Source of the DNA: Bacillota bacterium
Lineage (GTDB): Bacteria > Bacillota > Clostridia > Lachnospirales > Lachnospiraceae
Assembly: GCA_023416695.1 (NCBI GenBank)
Contig: JAEZGY010000015.1
Location: forward strand, 1-11,283
DNA: 11,283 nt
Direction: 5' to 3'
Under the pieces are notes generated by a model that worked only from the letters and a program-made list of their open reading frames with translations, was not told where the DNA came from and made no database searches. A program made the translations under genes and the position numbers. Positions within the stretch are counted from its first letter, which is position 1, and the number at the start of each line of letters is the position of its first letter. This document shows positions 1 to 6,683 of the stretch, piece after piece.

Positions 1-186
1 CACTTTACTAACTACTATAGTAAGCATATTTGTTCTATTTTAATAGTTGGAATATCACGTTATATTATATAAGTATTGGGGGATATCGTCAAGTGAATAT
101 TTTTTCTTAATAAGGAAAATACTCCACACTAAATGGAGTCAATTTATTAGTCCACATGCAATACACAATTTTTTTTATAATTTTCA

Positions 187-195
187 TTATTCACA
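187..195 (+). promoter_or_regulatory. DnaA box
   Basis: TTATTCACA is a perfect match to TTATNCACA. It is the first member of a tight group of three perfect boxes within 56 bases. Confidence 0.75.
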
Positions 196-210
196 GCAAG
201 TATTTTTAAG

Positions 211-219
211 TTATCCACA
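211..219 (+). promoter_or_regulatory. DnaA box
   Basis: TTATCCACA is the highest-affinity consensus form. It lies 15 bases after the preceding box and faces the reverse box at 234-242, with a one-mismatch reverse box (223-231) between them. Confidence 0.85.
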
Positions 220-233
220 AATTGTTGATAAAT

Positions 234-242
234 TGTGGATAA
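234..242 (-). promoter_or_regulatory. DnaA box
   Basis: TGTGGATAA on the + strand is TTATCCACA on the - strand, a perfect consensus box in opposite orientation to the one at 211-219. Confidence 0.85.
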
Positions 243-415
243 CGCCTTAATATTTTGTTAATTGTATCAACAACACTCTTAATTTATCTAGAAATTATAC
301 GTATTTCCAATGTTGTTTATAATTTTAGTTTTTTATTAACATCATTGTGAATTTAGCAATATTATTCTGTTGATAACTCGTGGATTCTATGGTATAACTC
401 TTAAGTGCTACTGAG

Positions 416-424
416 TTATCCACA
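416..424 (+). promoter_or_regulatory. DnaA box
   Basis: TTATCCACA is a perfect consensus box. It stands apart from the 187-242 group and about 180 bases before the dnaA start, so it could serve the origin, dnaA autoregulation, or both. Confidence 0.8.
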
Positions 425-539
425 ATATAGACAGGGTGTTGATAGTTGATATTCTGTATAACTTTCATCCCTTTATGCATAGTTTTTCTCATATTTTTAG
501 TTTTTTTCGAAGATATCCACAACACAAAGGAAGTTCGTA

Positions 540-568
540 TTGAAAATTAATTTGATATGGGGTAAACT
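540..568 (+). promoter_or_regulatory. Possible dnaA promoter (weak)
   Basis: A TTGAAA -35 (540-545) and TAAACT -10 (563-568) are separated by 17 bases, which would start transcription near 575 and leave room for the Shine-Dalgarno sequence at 592. The -10 matches the consensus at only four of six positions. The one-mismatch DnaA box at 513-521 lies just upstream, where DnaA could repress its own gene. AT-rich DNA gives such matches by chance, so the call is tentative. Confidence 0.35.
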
Positions 569-591
569 TGTAATTAGAAAATTTTATAATT

Positions 592-597
592 AGGGGG
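592..597 (+). promoter_or_regulatory. Shine-Dalgarno sequence of dnaA, deciding the start
   Basis: AGGGGG precedes two consecutive ATG codons at 601 and 604. The gap is only 3 bases to the first and 6 to the second. The second is nearer normal spacing and is preferred. Confidence 0.6.
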
Positions 598-603
598 ATT
601 ATG

Positions 604-1974
604 ATGAAAAACATAATTCAAGAAAAATGGAGTGAGATTTTAGAAGCTCTTAAGATTGAACATTCTATTTCAGACGTCTCGTTCCGAACCTGGTTACTAC
701 CCTTAAAGGTGTATACCGTTGATAATAATAAAGTAACAATTCTAATAGATGACGTTGTATTAGGCTCTGGGAGTATTGATTTTATTAGTCGAAAATATGG
801 TCTCCCATTAAAAGTTGCCATTGAAGAGGTTACTGGCCAAAGTTTTGACGTCTCTTTTATTTCTTCTACCCAAGCTCAAAAAGAAGAAATTCATAATGAT
901 ATAAGAAAAACAGAAAATCCTGCCTCTACAAATAAGCATCCATTTTTAAATCCCCGGTATACCTTTGATACCTTTGTAGTTGGTACCAACAATAACTTAG
1001 CACATGCTGCCTCCTTAGCCGTTGCTGAATCCCCAGCTGAAGTATACAATCCTCTCTTTATATATGGAGGCGTTGGTCTTGGAAAGACCCACTTAATGCA
1101 CTCAATTGCCCATTTCATCTTAGACCACAACCCAAATAGCAAAGTTTTATATGTAACTAGTGAAACCTTTACTAATGAGCTCATTGACTCTATTCGTAAT
1201 AGAAATGAAAACTCCTCGACAGCAGAGTTTCGCCAAAAATATCGTAATATCGACGTACTTTTAATTGATGATATTCAGTTTATTATAGGAAAGGAAAGTA
1301 CCCAGGAAGAATTCTTCCATACTTTCAATGCTCTTCATGAATCTAAGAAGCAGATCATAATTTCCTCAGATAAGCCTCCAAAAGATATTGAAACTTTAGA
1401 GGAAAGACTTCGCTCCCGTTTTGAATGGGGGTTAACTGTTGATATTCAACAACCAGATTATGAAACAAGAATGGCTATTCTTAAGAAAAAAGAAGAGTTA
1501 GATGGTCTTCAGATTGATGATGAAGTTATGAAATACATTGCTACTAATGTAAAATCTAACATTCGTGAATTAGAAGGAGCGTTAACTAAGATCGTTGCTC
1601 TTTCAAGGCTAAAGAATAGAGAAGTAAATGTGGAGTTAGCAGAAGAGGCTCTTAAAGATTTGATTTCACCTAACAATCAGAAAGATATTACACCTGAACT
1701 GATTGTTGAAATCGTTGCAGAGCACTTTAATATTACTCCAGCAGAAATATTGTCAACTAAGAAAAGCCGTAATATTGCTTTCCCAAGACAGGTAACCATG
1801 TATTTATGCCGAAAGCTAACAGATATCTCACTAAATGATATAGGTAAGAAGTTAGGCAATCGTGATCACACAACTGTTCTTCATGGTATCAATAAAATTG
1901 AAAATGACATTAATCAAGATGGTGCATTAGAGAATACCATCTCTGTTTTGAGTAAGAAAATTTGTCCACAATAG
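604..1974 (+). CDS. dnaA: Chromosomal replication initiator protein DnaA
   Basis: DnaA is the AAA+ ATPase that binds the origin boxes, oligomerises and melts DNA to load the replicative helicase. Numbering from the ATG at 601, the protein has an N-terminal domain I (about 1-85), a short poorly conserved linker, and the AAA+ domain with Walker A GGVGLGKTH (156-164) and Walker B LLIDD (220-224). It also has the ERLRSRFEWGL segment, and a C-terminal DNA-binding domain IV with the signature GNRDHTTVLH (419-428). Length (456-457 aa) is normal and all key residues are intact. I chose the second of two adjacent ATG codons because AGGGGG at 592-597 is 6 bases from it; starting at 601 would add one Met. 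The stop codon directly abuts a DnaA box in the origin. The symbol is secure. Confidence 0.98.
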   Translation: MKNIIQEKWSEILEALKIEHSISDVSFRTWLLPLKVYTVDNNKVTILIDDVVLGSGSIDFISRKYGLPLKVAIEEVTGQSFDVSFISSTQAQKEEIHNDIRKTENPASTNKHPFLNPRYTFDTFVVGTNNNLAHAASLAVAESPAEVYNPLFIYGGVGLGKTHLMHSIAHFILDHNPNSKVLYVTSETFTNELIDSIRNRNENSSTAEFRQKYRNIDVLLIDDIQFIIGKESTQEEFFHTFNALHESKKQIIISSDKPPKDIETLEERLRSRFEWGLTVDIQQPDYETRMAILKKKEELDGLQIDDEVMKYIATNVKSNIRELEGALTKIVALSRLKNREVNVELAEEALKDLISPNNQKDITPELIVEIVAEHFNITPAEILSTKKSRNIAFPRQVTMYLCRKLTDISLNDIGKKLGNRDHTTVLHGINKIENDINQDGALENTISVLSKKICPQ

Positions 1975-1983
1975 TTATACACA
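1975..1983 (+). promoter_or_regulatory. DnaA box abutting the dnaA stop codon
   Basis: TTATACACA is a perfect TTATNCACA match starting on the base after the TAG stop. A one-mismatch copy, TTGTCCACA (1962-1970), lies inside the last dnaA codons in the same orientation. Confidence 0.8.
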
Positions 1984-2050
1984 ATGTGAAGTTGATAAAA
2001 CGTTGATAGGATGTTGGTGTCCTGTTAATATTTTTTCGTGTAAAATTCAC

Positions 2051-2086
2051 CTGTGAATAACTTTTAAAATTTTCACAGATTTTTTT
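2051..2086 (+). terminator. Possible intrinsic terminator after dnaA
   Basis: CTGTGAA (2051-2057) pairs with TTCACAG (2072-2078) around a 14-base AT-rich loop, followed by A and seven T residues (2080-2086). The stem is short and modest in GC, so termination may be partial. It would lower read-through from dnaA into dnaN. The same bases include a DnaA box, so the repeat may instead reflect protein-binding sites. Confidence 0.4.
2052..2060 (-). promoter_or_regulatory. DnaA box
   Basis: TGTGAATAA is TTATTCACA on the - strand, a perfect match. Most of its bases are also the left arm of the inverted repeat CTGTGAA/TTCACAG (2051-2057 with 2072-2078). They also form the right half of the palindrome ATTCAC-CT-GTGAAT (2045-2058). 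Confidence 0.8.
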
Positions 2087-2090
2087 GAAG

Positions 2091-2099
2091 TTATTCACA
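2091..2099 (+). promoter_or_regulatory. DnaA box
   Basis: TTATTCACA is a perfect match, lying 4 bases after the T run of the putative terminator. Confidence 0.8.
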
Positions 2100-2145
2100 T
2101 ACTTGTTAAATGGATTTTTATTAGTGTTTTAGAGGGCTAAGAGAC

Positions 2146-2154
2146 TTATTCACA
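2146..2154 (+). promoter_or_regulatory. DnaA box next to the unwinding element
   Basis: TTATTCACA is a perfect match. It is followed without a gap by the two-mismatch box AAATTCACA (2154-2162), then the C tract and the trio row. In the B. subtilis model this promoter-proximal box pair guides DnaA onto single-stranded trios. Confidence 0.85.
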
Positions 2155-2162
2155 AATTCACA

Positions 2163-2202
2163 CCCCCTATTACTACTTCTGCTATTATTTAATTATATAT
2201 TT
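2163..2202. other. Basal unwinding element: C-rich tract, DnaA-trio row and AT-rich DUE
   Basis: Five C residues (2163-2167) lead into in-phase triplets CTA TTA CTA CTT CTG CTA TTA (2167-2187). On the complementary strand these read 3'-GAT AAT GAT GAA GAC GAT AAT-5', close to the DnaA-trio consensus 3'-(G/A)AT-5'. The middle A of each complementary triplet (T on the + strand) is kept in all seven. A stretch with no G or C follows (2183-2202). The position just after a DnaA box pair matches the element that specifies strand opening in B. subtilis. The assignment is by resemblance. Confidence 0.8.
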
Positions 2203-2225
2203 CATGAAAAAAACCACGAAGGGAG

Positions 2226-2234
2226 TTATACACA
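2226..2234 (+). promoter_or_regulatory. DnaA box inside the dnaN translation-initiation region
   Basis: TTATACACA is a perfect match that fills nearly the whole gap between the dnaN Shine-Dalgarno sequence AAGGGAG (2219-2225) and the ATG at 2236. It is the box on the far side of the AT-rich element. Confidence 0.75.
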
Positions 2235-2235
2235 C

Positions 2236-3348
2236 ATGAAAATCATTTCTCCAAAATCTAATCTACTAAATGGGATTAATATCGTATTAAAAGCAGTATC
2301 CAACAAATCTACAATGCCTATCCTAGAATGCTTAGTTATAGAAGCAACTTCTTCTTATATCAAATTAATAGGTAATGATATGGAACTTGGTATCGAAACC
2401 TTAGTAGAAGGACAGGTTATAGAAGAAGGTACTGTTGCTATTAATGCAAAGGTTTTTTCCGAGATTATACGTAAACTTCCTGATAATAATGTTACCATAG
2501 ATGTAGATAGTAATTTCCGTACTGAGATTACTTGTAGCAAAGCAAAATTTAATATTGCTGGTAAGTCTTCAGATGAATTTCCTTTCTTACCTGTAGTAGA
2601 GAAAGATAACTACATTTCAATTTCTCAGTTTACTTTAAAAGAAGTTATTAGACAGACAGTATTTTCTATTGCAGATAACGAAAGTAATAAAATCATGACT
2701 GGTGAACTTTTTGAAATTAAAGACAATCATCTAAAGGTAGTTTCTTTGGATGGACATAGAATTTCTATTCGTAAGATTGAATTAAAAGAACACTATGCAG
2801 CGCAAAAAGTTATTGTTCCAGGTAAAACTTTAATTGAAATCAGTAAGATTTTGTCTGGAGATATGGAAGCTCAAGTTCGTATCTTCTTTACAAACCGTCA
2901 TATAGTATTTGAGTTTGACAATACTATGGTATTATCCAGATTAATTGAAGGAGAATACTATAACATTGATCAAATGCTTTCTAATGATTATGAAACTAAG
3001 GTTACAATTAATAACCGTGAGTTTTTAGAATGTATTGATCGTGCTACACTTTTAATTAAAGAATCTGAAAAGAAACCAATCATTGTAAATGTTACAGATG
3101 ACAATATGGGATTAAAAATAAATTCCTCCATTGGTTCTATGGATGAGGATATTGATATTCGTAAAGAAGGTAAGGATATCTTAATTGGATTTAATCCAAA
3201 GTTTCTAATAGATGCATTAAGAGTAATTGATGATGAAGAGGTTGATATCTATCTAATCAATCCAAAAGCACCATGTTTTATTAAGGATAAGGAAGAAACT
3301 TACATTTACCTCATTTTGCCAGTCAACTTTAATGCTGCTTCTAATTAG
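2236..3348 (+). CDS. dnaN: DNA polymerase III subunit beta (sliding clamp)
   Basis: DnaN forms the ring-shaped homodimer that encircles DNA and tethers polymerase III and many repair factors. The 370-residue protein has the family's usual length and three-domain organisation. The start region, with SNLLNGINIVLKAVSNKSTM at residues 8-27, is typical of clostridial clamps. The C-terminal YLILPV segment lies where the family closes the third domain, next to the client-peptide pocket. The ATG is supported by AAGGGAG (2219-2225) 10 bases upstream, and a DnaA box occupies that spacer. It lies 261 bases after dnaA; the origin unwinding region is between them. No damage or truncation is seen. The dnaA-dnaN order is diagnostic and the call is secure. 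Confidence 0.97.
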   Translation: MKIISPKSNLLNGINIVLKAVSNKSTMPILECLVIEATSSYIKLIGNDMELGIETLVEGQVIEEGTVAINAKVFSEIIRKLPDNNVTIDVDSNFRTEITCSKAKFNIAGKSSDEFPFLPVVEKDNYISISQFTLKEVIRQTVFSIADNESNKIMTGELFEIKDNHLKVVSLDGHRISIRKIELKEHYAAQKVIVPGKTLIEISKILSGDMEAQVRIFFTNRHIVFEFDNTMVLSRLIEGEYYNIDQMLSNDYETKVTINNREFLECIDRATLLIKESEKKPIIVNVTDDNMGLKINSSIGSMDEDIDIRKEGKDILIGFNPKFLIDALRVIDDEEVDIYLINPKAPCFIKDKEETYIYLILPVNFNAASN

Positions 3349-3404
3349 TTGAAACAACATTAATAATTTCTTAATGGAAAAAATTGTTTTAGAAGGAGTT
3401 ATTT

Positions 3405-3614
3405 ATGGATATAATTAAATTGCGAGAAGAATATATTAAACTTGGTCAAGCCTTAAAGGTTGCTAATTTAGTTAGCTCTGGAGTAGAAGCTAAAATAGTG
3501 ATTCAAGATGGACAAGTGAAAGTAAATGGCCAGGTAGAACTACAAAGAGGCAAAAAATTACACGATGGAGATATCGTAGAGTTTCAAAATGAACAGGTAA
3601 AAATAGAACAATGA
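3405..3614 (+). CDS. yaaA: S4-domain RNA-binding protein YaaA
   Basis: This 69-residue protein is essentially one S4 RNA-binding domain. It has the helix region around LGQALKVANLVSSG, followed by the turn and strand pattern DGQVKVNGQVE and RGKKLHDGD that marks S4 proteins. Members found between dnaN and recF in Firmicutes are called YaaA (also RlbA) and are thought to act in large ribosomal subunit assembly. That role comes from the family, not from this sequence. AGGAG (3394-3398) sits 6 bases before the ATG. The TGA stop overlaps the recF ATG as ATGA (3611-3614), implying translational coupling. The protein is small but the conserved position makes it a real gene. Confidence 0.92.
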   Translation: MDIIKLREEYIKLGQALKVANLVSSGVEAKIVIQDGQVKVNGQVELQRGKKLHDGDIVEFQNEQVKIEQ

Positions 3615-4702
3615 TTATAGAATCCTTAGAGTTAAGTGATTATCGCAATTATGACAGAATGTCTCTAAAATTTGATAAAGGCATTAATATTCTTTATGGA
3701 GATAATGCTCAAGGAAAAACCAACATTTTGGAAGCAATGTATCTTTGCTCCACGACCAAATCTCATCGTGGAAGCAAAGATCGAGAGGTAATTCGTCTTG
3801 GATATGAGGAATCTCACATTAGAATGAGAACTGAGAAGGATGGAATTCCTCATAAGATTGATATGCATCTAAAGAAGAATAAACCAAAGGGTATTGCTAT
3901 TGATGGAATTCCTATTCGTAAATCAGGGGAACTTTTAGGATTTATTCATATCGTGTTTTTTTCTCCAGAAGACTTAAGTATTATTAAGAATGGTCCTGGA
4001 GAAAGACGTCGATTTATAGATATGGAACTATGTCAGTTAGATAAGTTTTATTTATATAATCTAACAAAATACAATAAAATTATTGCGCAAAGAAATAATT
4101 TATTAAAACAGATTAATTTTTCGAATTCACTTAGAGATACCTTAGAGGTATGGGATCAACAATTAGTGGCATGTGGGAAAGAAATCATTAAAGCAAGAGA
4201 ACAGTTTATAGAACAATTAAATTCCATTATTTTTGGAATACATAAGAAGTTATCAGGTGGACGTGAAGAACTTGTAGTGAAATATGATCCAAATGTAACT
4301 GCTGATGTATTGGAAGATAAACTGAGAAAATCTATAAACCGAGATATTCAGACAAAAATGACTTCTGTGGGACCACATAGAGATGATATCATTTTTATGA
4401 TACATGATGTGGACATTCGTAAATTTGGTTCCCAAGGACAGCAAAGAACTTCTGCTTTGTCACTAAAGCTTTCTGAGATAGAGTTAGTTCGAAAGGTAAT
4501 TAAGGATGAACCAATTCTTTTATTAGATGATGTACTATCGGAGCTTGACAGAAATAGACAGACTTATTTACTAGATAGTATAAACAATATACAGACATTT
4601 GTTACATGTACAGGATTAGAAGAATTTGTTAACCAAAGGATTAGAATTAATAAAACTTTTCAAGTGGTTGAGGGCACTGTGAAGGAGCAGTTGTCTAACT
4701 AG
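3611..4702 (+). CDS. recF: DNA replication and repair protein RecF
   Basis: RecF is an SMC/ABC-type ATPase that works with RecO and RecR to load RecA at single-stranded gaps and helps restart stalled forks. The protein has Walker A GDNAQGKT (residues 30-37) and the ABC signature region FGSQGQQR (272-279). Walker B is PILLLDD (301-307), followed by the D-loop SELD (310-313). Unlike SMC proteins it has no long coiled coil between these. Length (363 aa) is normal. Its ATG overlaps the TGA of yaaA, and no AGGAGG-like site is seen upstream, so translation probably depends on ribosomes finishing yaaA. The next gene, gyrB, follows after 29 bases. All ATPase motifs are intact and the call is secure. 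Confidence 0.97.
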   Translation: MIIESLELSDYRNYDRMSLKFDKGINILYGDNAQGKTNILEAMYLCSTTKSHRGSKDREVIRLGYEESHIRMRTEKDGIPHKIDMHLKKNKPKGIAIDGIPIRKSGELLGFIHIVFFSPEDLSIIKNGPGERRRFIDMELCQLDKFYLYNLTKYNKIIAQRNNLLKQINFSNSLRDTLEVWDQQLVACGKEIIKAREQFIEQLNSIIFGIHKKLSGGREELVVKYDPNVTADVLEDKLRKSINRDIQTKMTSVGPHRDDIIFMIHDVDIRKFGSQGQQRTSALSLKLSEIELVRKVIKDEPILLLDDVLSELDRNRQTYLLDSINNIQTFVTCTGLEEFVNQRIRINKTFQVVEGTVKEQLSN

Positions 4703-4731
4703 TAAGTTTTTATTAAATTAGGAGGATATAT

Positions 4732-6642
4732 ATGAGTGCAGAATACGGAGCAGACCAGATACAAATATTAGAAGGTTTAGAAGCTGTACGTAAAAGACCA
4801 GGTATGTACATTGGAAGTACTTCTTCCAAGGGACTTCATCATCTGGTTTATGAAATCGTAGATAATTCAGTGGATGAAGCACTTGCGGGATATTGTGATA
4901 CGATAGATGTCACAATTAACGAAGATAATTCTATCACTGTTATTGATAACGGCCGTGGTATACCAGTTGGCATTAATAAAAAGGCTGGACTTCCTGCTGT
5001 TGAAGTAGTATTTACGATACTTCATGCCGGCGGTAAGTTTGGTGGTGGAGGATATAAGGTATCTGGTGGACTTCACGGAGTTGGAGCCTCTGTTGTTAAT
5101 GCACTTTCTGAATGGCTTGAGGTAGTAATTTTTTCTGAAGGTAAGATGTATAAGCAACGTTATGAGCGAGGAAAAGTTATGTATCCTCTAAAGGAAGTCG
5201 GTGAAACAGATAAGCAAGGTACTATGGTCACCTTTAAACCAGATGCTACTATTTTCGAGGAAACTGTTTTTGATTATGAGGTATTAAAACAGAGATTACG
5301 TGAAATGGCATTCTTAACAAAGAATGTTAAAATTATTTTACGTGATAAGAGAGAAGAAAAAGAGGTTGAAAGAACCTTCCACTATGAAGGTGGTATCATA
5401 GAGTATGTAGAGTATTTGAATCGCCATAAAAATCCTCTTTATGAAAATGTTATTTACTGTGAAGGTCGTAAGGAAGAAGTTTATGTAGAAGTAGCATTCC
5501 AACATAATAATACCTACAACGAAGGCATTTACAGTTTTGTTAATAATATCACGACACCAGAAGGTGGTACTCACCTTGCTGGTTTTAAGAATGCCTTAAC
5601 TAAGGTGTTTAATGATTATGCAAGAAGTCAGAAAATTCTTAAAGATAACGAGTCAAATCTAAGTGGAGAAGATATCAGAGAAGGTCTTACTGCCATTGTT
5701 AGTATAAAGATTCCTGAACCTCAGTTTGAAGGACAGACGAAACAGAAATTAGGTAACAGTGAGGCAAGAGGAGCTGTTGATAATATTGTAGCAGAACAAG
5801 TAACCATTTTCTTAGAGCAAAATCCTACTGTAGCCAAAATGATTGTTGAAAAGTCTGTTCTTGCTCAGCGTGCTCGTGATGCTGCCAGAAAAGCTAGAGA
5901 GCTTACAAGAAGAAAGTCTGCTTTGGAAGGCTTAAGTTTACCAGGAAAACTTGCAGACTGCTCTGACAAAAATCCAAAGAATTGTGAAATCTACATTGTC
6001 GAAGGAGATTCCGCAGGTGGAAGTGCGAAGACAGCACGTTCTCGTGCTACTCAGGCAATACTTCCTCTACGTGGTAAGATTCTTAACGTAGAGAAATCCC
6101 GTCTTGATAAGATCTTAGTAAATGAAGAAATAAAGGCTATGATTACAGCATTTGGTACTGGTATTTCAGATGATTTCGATATTAGTAAATTAAGATATCA
6201 TAAGATTATCATTATGACAGATGCGGATGTGGATGGTGCTCATATTAGTACCCTATTGTTAACCTTTTTATATCGATTTATGCCAGACCTCATTAGAGAA
6301 GGACATGTTTACTTAGCTCAACCACCACTATATAAAGTTGAGAAAAATAAGAATGTTCGTTATGCATATAGTGATGAGGAGTTAAATAAGATTCTTACAG
6401 AACTTGGCCGTGATGGTAACAATAAGATTCAACGTTACAAAGGTCTTGGTGAGATGGATGCTGAGCAGTTATGGGATACTACAATGGATCCAGAAAAGAG
6501 GGTTCTTCTTCGTGTTAATATGGACGAGGAAGCTAGCTCTGAACTAGATGTAACCTTTAATACCCTTATGGGAGATAAGGTAGAACCTAGACGTGAGTTC
6601 ATTGAAGCAAATGCAAAATATGTTAAGAATTTAGATATCTAA
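4732..6642 (+). CDS. gyrB: DNA gyrase subunit B
   Basis: GyrB is the ATPase subunit of DNA gyrase, the type IIA topoisomerase that introduces negative supercoils. The GHKL ATPase part shows EIVDNSVDEALAG with probable general base E41 and Mg-binding N45, then IDNGRGIP with D72, and GLHGVGASVVNALS of the ATP lid. The TOPRIM domain has EGDSAGGSA with E424 and DADVDGAH with D497 and D499, the metal ligands for cleavage. The C-terminal RYKGLGEM motif is present. The 636-residue length is normal for Gram-positive GyrB, without the insert seen in enterobacteria. AGGAGG (4720-4725) lies 6 bases before the ATG. ParE is the main alternative, but the position before gyrA and after recF settles it. Confidence 0.97.
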   Translation: MSAEYGADQIQILEGLEAVRKRPGMYIGSTSSKGLHHLVYEIVDNSVDEALAGYCDTIDVTINEDNSITVIDNGRGIPVGINKKAGLPAVEVVFTILHAGGKFGGGGYKVSGGLHGVGASVVNALSEWLEVVIFSEGKMYKQRYERGKVMYPLKEVGETDKQGTMVTFKPDATIFEETVFDYEVLKQRLREMAFLTKNVKIILRDKREEKEVERTFHYEGGIIEYVEYLNRHKNPLYENVIYCEGRKEEVYVEVAFQHNNTYNEGIYSFVNNITTPEGGTHLAGFKNALTKVFNDYARSQKILKDNESNLSGEDIREGLTAIVSIKIPEPQFEGQTKQKLGNSEARGAVDNIVAEQVTIFLEQNPTVAKMIVEKSVLAQRARDAARKARELTRRKSALEGLSLPGKLADCSDKNPKNCEIYIVEGDSAGGSAKTARSRATQAILPLRGKILNVEKSRLDKILVNEEIKAMITAFGTGISDDFDISKLRYHKIIIMTDADVDGAHISTLLLTFLYRFMPDLIREGHVYLAQPPLYKVEKNKNVRYAYSDEELNKILTELGRDGNNKIQRYKGLGEMDAEQLWDTTMDPEKRVLLRVNMDEEASSELDVTFNTLMGDKVEPRREFIEANAKYVKNLDI

Positions 6643-6662
6643 CACTCGGAAGAGAGTGATTT
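6643..6662 (+). other. Small hairpin directly after the gyrB stop
   Basis: CACTC (6643-6647) pairs with GAGTG (6654-6658) around a 6-base loop, followed by ATTTT. It begins on the base after the gyrB stop codon. It could be a weak terminator or an RNA-processing or stability element that tunes GyrA relative to GyrB. The 5-bp stem is too short for a firm terminator call. Confidence 0.3.
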
Positions 6663-6683
6663 TACAAATTTGGAGGAAGTAAA

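Larger units (their letters stand above)
1..600. other. oriC: Upstream half of oriC: gene-free region with a DnaA-box cluster before dnaA
   Basis: This AT-rich 600-base stretch carries no convincing gene. It has four perfect matches to the DnaA box TTATNCACA, at 187-195, 211-219, 234-242 (reverse) and 416-424. One-mismatch copies lie at 223-231 (reverse, TTATCAACA), 333-341 (TTATTAACA), 368-376 (reverse, TTATCAACA), 473-481 (TTATGCATA) and 513-521 (ATATCCACA). In Bacillus subtilis and relatives the origin is bipartite, with one box cluster before dnaA and another between dnaA and dnaN; the layout here matches. The cluster probably serves both origin function and autoregulation of dnaA. The first 180 bases hold no clear box; a 6-bp inverted repeat (121-126 with 134-139) is the only structure seen there. 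No rpmH is visible, so the divergent neighbour lies outside the window. Confidence 0.8.
1975..2235. other. oriC: Downstream half of oriC: DnaA boxes and unwinding region between dnaA and dnaN
   Basis: This gap holds five perfect DnaA boxes (1975-1983, 2052-2060 reverse, 2091-2099, 2146-2154, 2226-2234). A two-mismatch box AAATTCACA lies at 2154-2162, followed by a run of five C (2163-2167), a row of triplets resembling DnaA-trios (2167-2187) and a pure AT stretch (2183-2202). The order box, C-rich tract, trios, AT-rich DNA is that of the basal unwinding element described in Bacillus subtilis in the same dnaA-dnaN position. It is therefore the likely site of strand opening. A terminator-like inverted repeat with a T run also lies here (2051-2086). 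Confidence 0.9.

Noticed and set aside
121..139. Inverted repeat ACTCCA/TGGAGT as a terminator
   Set aside because: The stem is only 6 bp with no T run on either strand; no gene end is visible nearby.
47..250. 67-residue open frame at the left end
   Set aside because: It runs through three perfect DnaA boxes, has no Shine-Dalgarno sequence and reads as low-complexity translation of AT-rich origin DNA.
325..525. 66-residue open frame on the - strand before dnaA
   Set aside because: It covers DnaA boxes and lacks a ribosome binding site and any recognisable domain; rpmH, expected nearby on this strand, does not match it.
585..590. TATAAT as the dnaA -10 box
   Set aside because: It has no -35 at suitable spacing (TTGATA at 552 is 27 bases away), and it would start transcription at or past the Shine-Dalgarno sequence.
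3349..3404. Possible terminator between dnaN and yaaA
   Set aside because: Only weak AT pairing (AAACAA with TTGTTT) was found and there is no stable stem with a T run; the gap looks like an ordinary intra-operon spacer.
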